Assembly: GCA_932521035.1 (NCBI GenBank)
Contig: OW051492.1
Span: forward strand, 9,052,001-9,116,000
Origin: Oscheius dolichura
Taxonomy: Eukaryota; Nematoda; Chromadorea; Rhabditida; Rhabditidae
Direction: 5' to 3'
DNA: 64,000 nt
The position numbers and the translations under genes were made by a program. Within the stretch, counting starts at the first letter, position 1; each line of letters opens with the position of its first letter. The notes under the pieces are model-generated. The model ran no database searches. It was not told where the DNA came from and saw only the letters and a program-made list of their open reading frames with translations. Positions 24,259-33,978 of this stretch are shown piece after piece.

Positions 24259-25348
24259 TCTGGTCCTTTTCCTGTTACGGGTTCTATCGGCATTCTGTAT
24301 TGTTTTCTTATCATAATACCCTCTACTTGACCCCCAAAGATTTCAAAACTCTCTTTTCCCTCCCTGTGAATACTTTTGAACCTTTTAAATTCAAATTTTA
24401 TGTAATTTTATTCCTTTTTTGACCCTTAAAAACCTCTGTTCCCACCCTGTGAATACTTTTGAAACTCTTCTTTCCCTACTTATCTGTAGTCTATGCCTAG
24501 TACGCCCCTTTCTAACCAATGGGTACTCTCTTCTTATTTGTTGTTCTTTCTTTTCTGTCCAGAATATGTGTACTCCTTATTGTATCTTCCCTTTGTCTCC
24601 TAAAAGTTCTAAAAATTCAAAAATACCAATATTTCTGTCCCTGCCCTGTGAATAACGTTGGAATATCCATTTATCTGTATTTTGTGTAGCCTCACAACTG
24701 TATTTTTATCTCCGAAGTCCCTAAAAACCGCCTTCTTCACTGTAAACATTGTTTCAATCCCCCTTTCTCTCCCTAAAATACTATGAAATTGCTATTCTTG
24801 TTTGGATAAATGACTAGAGCCGTAGTATCTCTTGTTCTTCCGGGCTGGATCCAATTTACAGCGAAATCCTCGGCTTTATCTGGCTTACTAACACTCGACT
24901 CTACGCGAAATGTACTAGGGCTTTACACATTTTTGTGCTTTTTTCTCTGACAATAGGAAATAATCCAACGTCTGTGCGGGTCTGCTATGGCTAAAACCCG
25001 GCGTTGAACACAACGGTAGGTAGAACTTGGACTGCAGAACGATAAAAAAATTAGAATTGGGCCAGAGAAGAAGCAGACGGCGTCAAATTCTTTGGATCTC
25101 TTCCAGATTCTGTCCGCATGTATCCTGACGCTCGTCGGCGGCCTGCCGATGTTCTCTGGGTGATCTTCTTCTTGGGGAGAGCCCCTGGTAGTTCACGGAC
25201 TATCCTAATACCGGCCGTCTTCTTGTACTGGGAACAGAAAACAAATTGGTAACGGCTTCCTTGTCTCAAATTTTCTTTTCTCAACAAAAAATTGAGCCGA
25301 AATAAAGACTTTATTTGTGAAGGTTTGGCTATTTTTCACGTGCTTGTA
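24259..25348. other. Intergenic, 3' flanks; one exon-like stretch
   Basis: From 24.3 to 25.0 kb the sequence is pyrimidine-rich with three copies of CCTGTGAATA and flanks, no gene. On the minus strand 25228-25051 an acceptor-like ttcccag precedes an open stretch (YKKTAGIRIVRELPGALPKK) ending in a stop. It lies just beyond the poly(A) signal of the gene at 25.3 kb and may be an alternative last exon or a small independent gene. I cannot choose. Confidence 0.35.
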
Positions 25349-26220
25349 TCATGCCTCCGGCTCAACATTGTTGTGGTTTTGGTTTTGATGTTGATTTTCC
25401 TTTTGGGTTTCCATTACCACGGCCTTCTTCTCCTGGCCAGGAATCGGCGAATTCGGCGAATTCAGCGCCAGGTCTTCGGCACTCTGCTTCTTCTCCTTGC
25501 TCTTGCTCTTGGTCTTGTCCTTATTCTTGTGTTTCTCCGAAGCCTCGTCGTCATTTTTGTAATTCTCATACGGGCCCGTCATCAGGCTCGCCGTCGGTCG
25601 ACCAACATTAGAATTGGAAGCACTCTTCCTCAACGGCTTCTTCTTGCCGCACAAAATGGAACTAGCCAAGGCTGAAAATAAATAATATAGAGTAACAAAA
25701 TTTGTCGTTCGCTAGTTTTTGAGCCACTTTTCCACGAAACCACCGTTTTCCAAGGAAAAGCGCGGAGCAGCCGCTTCTTGGGGAGAATGCAGACCGGATC
25801 GCTGACTTATTTGTACCGTAATCTTCGCATTTTGACCCGTAGACAACTATTCATCGGATTAATTATAAAATAAGCGCGGTTGATTTGATTTCCCATGCAG
25901 AAATCCTACCATTCAGGCCTCATTCTCTCTAGAGGAAGTGCCGGTTCCACGGCGCAAATGTGGACATTTATGTGACAAGATGGCCCATGTTTTAAGCTAC
26001 ATTTTGATGTACAAACGGCCAAAATTTTCAAGGAAACCGGGCGCCATTTCGAAAAAGGAGCAGCCGTGCTTGAGCGCTTTTCCCAGTCAAAATTTCTGTG
26101 TCTTTTTGACCAAATGACGGCTGTAATTGTGCTTGCGATATATTCAATTCGGCGTGTTACAAGCTATAAGAAAGTGAATCAAAAGATACCTAGAAAGTTC
26201 AAGAGGAGAAGAAAAATCAT
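25349..26220 (-). CDS. Short secreted/membrane protein, dispersed Cys-Lys family, member 1
   Basis: Exon 1 (26220-26190, 31 nt) encodes MIFLLLLNFL. After a phase-1 intron, exon 2 (25671-25349) continues ALASSILCGKKK, giving a 117-codon protein. The hydrophobic N-terminus spans the splice junction and ends at a cysteine followed by lysines. The rest is polar and low in complexity, with Lys/Ser/Glu repeats and a Gln/Asn-rich end. The bases before the ATG (gtggtcgtcttca) are shared with members 2 and 4. A reverse AATAAA (25310-25315) lies about 34 bases past the stop. Either a signal peptide or a single N-terminal membrane anchor fits. The long intron (518 nt) holds nothing I recognise. No named family is known to me. 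Confidence 0.65.
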
Positions 26221-26664
26221 TGAAGACGACCACTTCCAAAGGTTGTTGGCGGGGAAGAATGGCTTTTATTCGGGGAAAAGCGATTTTTCTGTGATTTCGA
26301 CACGATAATTTTTGTCAAACTCTGGTTGCTTTTCTTGTCATCTACCATTCTTTGACAGTTTTTGGACCAATCTTAGTAAACCGGAGGTTGCTGATCCAAA
26401 TGGAGGACCACGCGCCGTTTTCATCTTGTGGCGGCGGCACACACCTTCATTAGGCCAGGAGGCAGAGTAAACCGGGCCGTCCTTCAATTAAATATGGAAT
26501 TCCGCCTTTTTTAGAAGGCGTTAGCGGATAAATGAAGAGGATAAAATGGTGAAAAGGAAGGAAAACGGAGACTGTTTCCATTTTTATCCACGAACCCAAA
26601 TTAATCCTGCTCCTGCCGGGAAATTTCAATCTAGAAGACGTTCTATAAAAAGACACGGCTTATT
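26221..26664. other. Intergenic spacer
   Basis: Between the start of the minus-strand Cys-Lys family member and the end of the minus-strand RING-MATH gene D. I see no gene, repeat or RNA here. Confidence 0.4.
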
Positions 26665-27928
26665 TTATTCCAATTCATTTACAGTCCAATCTTTACATTG
26701 AATAACGAGCCGATAATTTCGATAATAAGTCGAGTTTACAATTTCCTTCCACGGCTTGAGGTTAGTCTTTGCCATTTGGGTAAGCGGAGCGACAAATTGT
26801 TTTCCAAAGAATCGAGCATCATAATCTTGAACATTGCGCTTTTGTGAGATAAACTTGAACATCCCAGAGCCTTCATATTTCTTTCTAAAATGAGCAACTT
26901 GAATGTGCCGTCAAAGTAGGTACCCATTGTCTTTAGACGTCATTTGAACTCCAATCCCAAAGAATTCTTTGCCGTCTTTAATATTTTTGAGCACGAAAAT
27001 CTTCCAAACACAGCCGACTGCCTCAATTGCCGGCCCGAAGATTAACTCGCCAGGTTCTAGAGTCTCCAAAGAACGGGCCTCTAATTGTAGAAGTGCATTC
27101 TGTTGAGGAGCTACGGTAGGTACTGAAATTCAGTTATTTGGTTACTGTATCATGTTGGACTGTTGGCTCGCTTGAAAATGGCGACCCTTTCCCACAAATA
27201 ACCGAGGGATTTCCAAATTTTGAAGGACATTAAGAAAATGTCTCATACCTGACAGTTTAGGCCTCATTACGGCCGTTGTTAAATCAATAAGATCGTCTAC
27301 TTTTCCTTGCAAGCGCACTAATTCCTTGTTGTCTCTGACTGCTCCAGCCATTTTCCATTTTAGCCAAGCAACGAACCCTTTAGGTGCTTCGTTTAACTCT
27401 AAAGTGAATGGAATTTAAAAATTTAGAAAGGACAGACCTTTTTCGAGCTCCCTTTTCCTATCAGTTAGGTCGCTAACGAGGTTCTTTAGCTGAGGAAGGA
27501 GAGACTGGACCAGGTCGGTATTTTCCATCAGCGTTAGGGAATCTAAAACTGGGTATCTTTCATTTTTGAGTTGAAACATACCTTCGGCTAGGAAATTCCT
27601 GGTCTGCCATTCAAAGCTGTCCTCTCGATTGCAATATGGGCATTTTGGATTACTTGAATGGAGATGGAGCTTATCACAGCATTCATTGCAAATGGAATGA
27701 CCACAGGTGCCGACTTTTGGATAGACGACGTCACCAGTCGGGGAAAGGCCTGAAATAGGCCGTCTTTCAATTCTAAAACAATTCCAAAAGACTGCCGGGA
27801 ATCTCTACAGGACCAGATGGACACTGATCGTCTTGGGACCCTAGTTCTAGAGTTCCCTGACAGTTCAATGAAATCTCCTTCGGGGAAAGATACTTACGGT
27901 ATTCTCGATAGCAGACGAAGCACTCCAT
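26665..27928 (-). CDS. RING - coiled coil - MATH protein, copy D (predicted E3 ligase)
   Basis: Six exons (27928-27898, 27749-27582, 27542-27438, 27398-27249, 27122-26924, 26884-26665) close to 290 codons. RING ligands are C3, C6, C26, H28, C31, C34, C47, C50; the last pair is displaced three residues by LHLHSSN. Then LMENTDLVQSLLPQL, LIDLTTAVMRPKLS and a MATH-like half (LLQLEARSLE, VGCVWKIFVL, GIGVQM, KKYEGSGMFKFIS, YRLVIQCKDWTVNELE). Exon borders match copies A and B. It sits on the opposite strand about 11 kb away, so an inverted duplication is likely. It is the most diverged complete copy, and its last MATH strand differs (YYRNYRLV in place of YVLNDRLF). Predicted function as for copy A. 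Confidence 0.8.
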
Positions 27929-28294
27929 TTTGGAAAGAAACGACGAATCGAAGATTCTTGTTGGTTAATTTAATGAGACAAAAGCGGGGAGACGACAGTA
28001 AAAAAATCGATAGGGGAATTTGAAAGACAATAGCCGACCACTTGCCACTCAACAATATGAGTAACAGGGCTGTGCTCGGCTGAATCAAGGGACTTTATCA
28101 TAGGTCGACGGAGGGAGAGAAAGACGCTCGCAGCCGTTTTGCTCTAGTCTAATGGAAAACAGTAAAAAGGAAAGAAAACTAGAGTAGTGAAGAATTCCCG
28201 CGCAATGGGGAACTGAAAATACCAGGCTGGCATTTCCAAGCCGACTATTCTTTACATCGCAGTCGACGGAATGAGTGCGAATAATATAAATTCT

Positions 28295-29111
28295 TTATTT
28301 TTCGTTCTGTTCTTCCAGAAATACTCGAATAACCATGATAATCTTCTCTACATTGGCATACTTTATTCCAACGGTTTCGTCAACCAGTTCGACTACATTC
28401 TGGACATTTTCTACTTCACTCAGGATATTGGTAATCATCCTGGGGAAACGCTGAAAAAGATACAGTACAATAAACCCCCGTATTTCTTTTAATAAGCATT
28501 TTATTAACCCCACTCCGTGAGAAAAGCCATGGGAATAGGAGTAATGGACCCAGAAGGCGTCACTTGAGGGCCCCCGATAGTGCCATGACCTTGCAGCTCT
28601 CAGGAATTCCCATAATCCGCCCTTTTTTTTAAATCCTAGAGGCTACTGGGAGATCAACACCTTATAGACCCTGATAAGTCGTCTTTTCTGTTATCAGTGG
28701 CCGAATTTCAAAGATGGTCTGGCGGGAAAAAGGGGCAACGGGGTACACATGAGTCCTCGACATGGCTGATCTTTGTAAATGCCCGGTGCATGGTAATCCG
28801 TTCCGTGCACCCGTAAAGTCTAGGCAAGCCGTAGCTATAAAGTCGACACAGTTTTATAGCAGTTTCAAATAAAGATGATCCTCTTGCCGAGACTTTACGG
28901 GTGCAGGGGAGCGGACTATCGTGTACCGAACCTACAAATACGCGATTTTGTTGAGTTAACCATCCTTTTGATCAATCCATTCGAACACTAGACTCTACCC
29001 GCCCATTTCCGGTTCAAAAACGGTCGAATGACTCACATATTTGTACTTTTCCAACTGTGGCAGGAGATCCTTCAACTCCGCTTGAGCAGAGAGCAGTTGC
29101 TCCGTTGTCAT
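28295..29111 (-). CDS. Small helical (coiled-coil-like) protein, unknown
   Basis: Two exons (29111-29037 and 28450-28295) join in phase to 76 residues. Exon 1 encodes MTTEQLLSAQAELKDLLPQL, exon 2 an amphipathic helical segment (ITNILSEVENVQNVVELVDE, YANVEKIIMVIRVFLEEQ). A reverse AATAAA overlaps the stop codon. Leucine/valine heptad-like spacing suggests a subunit of a coiled-coil complex. I do not recognise the family. The 586-nt intron contains a MITE copy (28.79-28.92 kb). Confidence 0.55.
28790..28925. mobile_element. MITE alpha, copy 1
   Basis: Terminal inverted repeats are tgcacccgtaaagtctaggc (28806-28825) and its complement ending at 28904. The interior, read on the minus strand, has gatcatctttattt and aactgc.ataaaactgtg, matching copies at 38.70-38.84 and 49.46-49.58 kb in opposite orientation. 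It lies in an intron and codes for nothing. Confidence 0.8.
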
Positions 29112-29548
29112 TGCTACAAAAGCACGGTTCCAGATTTAAAAACAAAAGAAAGAGAAAAACGGAAAGGAAAGGATCACGATCGAAGTTTGGAACAGTTTTG
29201 CCGATAAAAAGACCTGAGCAGCCGACATTCATAAAAATGCCCGGCTCGGCTGATAACCCGAATGTTTACGCGGACCATCCAAGCAACGGAAACACTTTGC
29301 ACTGGCAGACAGTGATTCAGCCATTTTTTAAAGGTCTAATAGTGATCATAAACCTGCCAACTCGAGAGGAAACGGGCGAGAGACAGACAGTTTACCCCGC
29401 CGGGCTAGTGAATCACTTCAAAACGTCATGGCCATTCATCGCCCCCATTGTCGGGAATATCAATGGCTCAATCCTATATAATGCTGATAAAAGCTCCAGA
29501 GTCTGCACTTTCTCCTCGCCGAAAAGTAGCCCAGTTCTTCTCCGGAAA
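29112..29548. other. Divergent promoter region
   Basis: Separates the minus-strand helical protein and the plus-strand secreted protein. An open plus-strand frame runs through it into the signal peptide at 29549, but it lacks a good start and looks non-coding. Confidence 0.4.
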
Positions 29549-30935
29549 ATGCTAATTCTACTCAGTTTTCTGATCTCCTCTGTAGCTGCGGCTGATCTTG
29601 GTAAGTCAGGGAGATTTCACGGCCCGGGAATAAACTTATAGTCGGTTTCCAATCCTGGGGGGTTTCACGGTACAGGCGCGACCTCATTTTTCCATACAAA
29701 AGGTTGTTGCGAAGCGTTGTTTGGTCTCCGAAGCAAATTTATCTATGAGGAAGAATTTATCTACAAATATGAGCTCCGAGAAACTCACCAAAGCTACAGT
29801 AGTGACCACAAACACCAAAACTAACTGATTTTTAGCTATAAATTTTGAAGAAACCTGTATGACAAACTTTCGTATAGTTTTGAATTCTTTTCCGAAAAAT
29901 GGGATTACTGTACCGGGTCGTCAACCGTTCCCAGTGGGACCTTTTGAACAAAATTGGTCGGGATTTTCGATTTTGCTCGAGTTTTCTTCGCCATTTCACA
30001 AAAGGGCCCGAAGTACGGTAACGCACTTTTTGGAAATAGACTATATTGCACCTTGGAAGTTTTTATTCTATAAAATCATCCAATCCTTGATCAAAAGATC
30101 GAAAAACTCTTGTTAGACATTGACTCAAGACTGGAAAGGCCAAACTTTAAACGATAACGCCTTTGTTTGCTGAAATAGAGCGCTTTTTGAGATTTTTATG
30201 GGGGTTTTATGATCAGCCAAAAAGGTGACCAATCTTGAGAGCAAGTATTGCTCGTAGCTGAGACTGTCTGGAAGAAAACTGCCCAATAACGGAGATTACC
30301 GTAGCTCGTACCGCAAATTCCTTCTCGGCGCGGTATTTGAACTTTGGACGCACTTTTCTCTCCATTTCGGTAGTTTTACTCAAAAATTGAAAGGTGATCT
30401 GTGATCAGCGAAAAATTCTACGTCTTTTTATCCTCTTGTAATAAAAATATCTTTCAGTTACGACGAATATCACCTACGCGCTTGGGGCTCCCTTCAGCTA
30501 TGGTCCTACAGTACTCCCAGCCCAGACGGCTATGGTTTTCAATGTAAGTTTTCGCTTATGTTCTTTTTCCATTTCAAGCTAAAATCTTTCCAGTTCACCT
30601 ATTCTTCCTGCATGGGACGGGTTCTAATTAATGCCACTGGAATGGTCCCGGACGATATGATAATAATCGAGAGCGTTTCAACTCAGGACGTTTATCAGCA
30701 AACAATGGGAAAATTAGCCCAGCACTATATTGATACGAGAAACTCACCTCCGTATATTTGTGCCACGTTCAAGGCGACAATGGGATCCGAGATGAATTTC
30801 ACTCTCCATGCTGAGAAGACCTGCAGCACGGGCGGGAAAGGCGACAACTCAGATCCAAAAGATCCAAAATCTAGCCTCAATCTGTCTATTTTAGGCTCCA
30901 TTTCTTGCTTTTTATTGTATCTTTTAGTAAAGTAA
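29549..30935 (+). CDS. Secreted, probably GPI-anchored protein, unknown
   Basis: Three exons (29549-29600, 30458-30543, 30594-30935) close to 159 residues. MLILLSFLISSVAAADL is a signal peptide. The mature part has N-glycosylation sequons (NITY, NFTYSS, NATG, NFTLH) and three or four cysteines (YSSCMG, YICATF, EKTCSTG). A Gly/Lys/Asp/Pro-rich linker precedes a C-terminal hydrophobic stretch with a short end (SILGSISCFLLYLLVK), the layout of a GPI-attachment signal. AATAAA is at 30965-30970. The domain is not one I can name; it may belong to the many small nematode ectodomain families. Intron 1 (857 nt) shows no gene. Confidence 0.65.
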
Positions 30936-31507
30936 ATAGTATTGTTTTAATCAAACTGACAAACAATAAATGTGGTGTCAAGCGACAATAAAAGCCGCGG
31001 GAATCTCTCCCCACCTTTGGAGCTCTCCAGGCGGTCAAGGACGGCTTTTATCGTCGGTTTCAACTCCGGATCCCACCAGATGCTCTGAAACTGCTCAGAA
31101 CAGCCTATCAGTAGTTTAGTCCGTTTCCATCGGTTACTATGCCTCCAGGGGAAACTTGGAGAAGGGCACAGTCAAATGCCAGAAAAGGAGCAGAATAAAG
31201 TTCACAAAAATGCCACCTGGTCACCTTTTCCCCTCCCCACTTTCTGACGCCTGCAACGAAAACATTGTCGCCACCGAAGGAGACCGTCAAAACATTAAAA
31301 ACATTCTGCCTTCCCCCTGCTAGCCTACTAGGAGGCTTTCATTGCTACTGTTATCTGTCACTTTTGGCCCGGACATCAACAGTGAGTCAGCTCTCTCATT
31401 CTCGGGAACATTATATCTCATGAAACTATAGAAAAACACCGTTCCTTTTAATTTTATTCGCGTAAAACAACTCTCTGACAGTACTATTTCTCGGATTTCC
31501 ATCAATT
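30936..31507. other. Intergenic (convergent 3' ends)
   Basis: Lies between the poly(A) site of the GPI-type gene and the stop of the minus-strand irld-like gene. Short open frames on the minus strand lack context. Nothing else recognised. Confidence 0.4.
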
Positions 31508-33179
31508 TCATCGTCTGCTCTGACTGGACGTTGACTTTCTGCTGCTAGTGATGTCCCGGGTCGATTCGCTGCTCAATTCTTGTTTCAATTTACTCGCTTT
31601 CTTGTTTTTGGCCTTCCTGGCCCATAATACCGTAGCCAATGGGATAAGGAACACCAAAAGGACGGCAGATACAATAATTACGGGCCTGGGAGGGGTTATT
31701 CTTGTTGAAAAAAGAAGAAAGACGTACCGATAAGGGAAGGAGCCGCTCTCGGCTGTGGCTGCTGTTGGCGTCGTCCTTCTTCCACTCCCTTGGCTTTGAC
31801 TGAACATAGGCTGCCCTCCAGTTGTCCCTTCCTCTTTCAAGACACTTCCTTCCGCCCCTTCTGTCCTTTCTGTAGTCTCCCGAGTCCCTCCACTCGTCCT
31901 AGTTACAGTACTCCTCCTCGTACTCGTTCTCCCGGTCGTCCCCTCCTCCGTCGTCGTCCTCTCCCCTTCTCCAGCTGTCGTCCATTCCTCTTCCCTTCCA
32001 GTAGTTGCTACCGTACTCATTTCCGTCGTCCCTTCTGTCCTACAGCCCCTTTTGGCTCCTTTCATTCCCGCTCGGAACCCGGAAAAGTCAAAATCACACA
32101 GCGAACTCTCTAAAATTCTATTTTCTCCTGTTAAAAATGAATTCCCACCAAATTTCCCGTAAATATCCGTGTTCAATAGAAATTCGAGTCTTTCAACGGG
32201 CACCTCACTCGTGAAGACGTCTTCCTAGACTCGGTCCAGTCGGACGGAGGTCGATCCCTCCACCGAGGGGGCCAGGGCCAAGCTACCGTAGACGTAGGCA
32301 CAAATATCCAACAGGGGCAGACTTCTCACCGGCTCCTTGAACATACACTCTAAAATAGATAATTTACTCTTCCTTCTCCTCCAACCCACCCCCAATTTCT
32401 TGAATCTCGCTGCTGCTCTCATTTGAAGCCGCCCTCAGTGCGGCCAAGACTTCCCCGCTCAACTGGGGATTTCCCCGGATCCGCATCATAATATTTCCAA
32501 AACGAAACGATTGCGGCACACTGAGCAACTTCCTATTATTCACAATGCGCATCGCTAAAACATTTGCTTTCGCATTTTGCCTCTATTACCGTTGTGTATC
32601 TCCCATCGTGCTTTCTGTTGCCCTTCCCGTTGAAACCTCACCTCTTCCAGTGACTCATTGTCTTCTATTCTTCCTAAAATATGAATCTTTCAACTGCTAC
32701 CATCTAAACCCACATATATATTTCACACTAAAGTCAAAAATTGGCGTTTCCACTGTAATTTTTCTATAATTTCCAATGCTGGATTTCCCAGAACAGAAAT
32801 TTTGAAAGAGGCAAGAGCTCAATGGGGGAAATTTAATTGATTTTAGAGCAGAATTATTTTCATAGTGGTGGGGACCTGAAATGTGTTGAATTATGGAAAT
32901 AACGAGGGGAAGGGCCCAGAAGACGTTTTGTGGCCTGCTCCCGGGAAACTAACCCCAATTCATCGTCCAAGTTTGGGGAAATTCCAATTTTTCCAGTTTG
33001 GGATTATTTTCAAAAGTGAATTCTCCATTATCTTCGGTTCGTATATTAGTCAATAGTGGGAAGCGTATCTCCATCAGGCTGGGATTGTCACAAAAGCGAA
33101 TGCTATCTGAAAAAAATAATTAAAAATACAGAGACCTATGTAAAAAAAATATTGATATAAGGACCAGGAACAGCCGCAT
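31508..33179 (-). pseudogene. irld-like receptor L-domain membrane gene, carrying two lesions
   Basis: Candidate exons are 33179-33136 (MRLFLVLISIFF, signal peptide), 33106-32954 (SIRFCDNPSLMEIRFPLLT, NNPKLEKLEF), 32554-32390 (MRIVNNRKLL, IRGNPQLSGE), 32349-31728 and 31685-31508. The NPxL repeats and spacing are those of the insulin/EGF-receptor L domain expanded in nematodes. The fourth exon continues with a Thr/Glu-rich stalk. The last gives a transmembrane helix (PVIIVSAVLLVFLIPLATV) and a Lys/Ser cytoplasmic tail without a kinase. Problems: a TAG at 32227-32225 interrupts the otherwise open fourth exon, and the signal exon is one base out of phase at a T8 run. Skipping the TAG by splicing from about 32277 to 32110 is in phase and possible. 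Decayed gene, alternative splicing or sequence error cannot be separated. Confidence 0.55.
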
Positions 33180-33511
33180 TTTGAACAAAAATTGGCTAAA
33201 AATAAACATATTTCGGGTGTTTGTGGATTAATTTTACACCGGACTGGACAATTTTGAGACCGGAACTGCCCGCATAAAAACCATCGTTCTAAACGCAAGA
33301 TGTAAAGCTCTTTAAAGGGTGAAAAGAAAGAGAGAGAGAGAGAGAGACAAAAGGAGGACTGCTTCACCTGTAGATAATATTCCTACAGTATCATTTTAGG
33401 CACTGAGATCAAAGGAACCGAAAGCCCCGATGCATGGACAAGTTGTGCGGGGCGCATAGCTTGCCCCGAGCCTAGACTTATCGTCTGTAGAGAGTCTTTC
33501 CTGCGTTCTTG

Positions 33512-33876
33512 ATGTCTTCATCATATTGGTCGCGCCGTCGGCGCATGACCACGGTTTTCGCCCCATTGACTTTGTTGTTTATTATGCTGTGTTTTCTGCT
33601 TGTTTCCCTTTTCCCCAACCTGGGGGAGAAAGAGACGGCGCGAAAAGAGCGGGAGATGAAGAAAGAGAGAGACTTTTATCGGGTAAACATGCACCCGGCT
33701 GGAGTTCACACCCTTCATCGTTTCTCGGCAAATAGACAACAACAGTTTCACCTCCAGCTCGGCCTCCCGCCTCTCCCCTACCGCTGCCGGTCAACCTCCT
33801 CCTGGAAAAGATAGACGTCACAGATACAGGCCCCACTATTGACAGTCGGGGTGGTGACGCTTCTTATCAGCTGTAG
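33512..33876 (+). CDS. Candidate small single-pass membrane protein
   Basis: Two exons (33512-33682 and 33736-33876) join in phase to 103 residues. A short Arg cluster (SYWSRRRRM) precedes one hydrophobic segment (APLTLLFIMLCFLLVSLF), then a charged helix (EKETARKEREMKKERDF) and a Pro-rich tail. The positive patch before the helix suggests an N-in orientation. I do not know the family. The acceptor (ggcaaatag) is weak and the first exon read straight through also stays open, so the C-terminus is uncertain. It starts about 330 bases from the irld-like signal exon on the other strand. Confidence 0.45.
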
Positions 33877-33978
33877 GCAGGCAGAGAGAGGGGGGCTCTT
33901 CTATTCCTTTCTTCGCTGGTTCCGCTCTCTAATCGACAATTCGATTCTTCTATTTATTCCTATATTCTATTTTATTAA

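Noticed and set aside
29057-29641. 194-codon plus-strand ORF
   Set aside because: Only its last 17 codons (signal peptide) join to downstream exons; the upstream part overlaps the divergent gene's first exon and has no good start.
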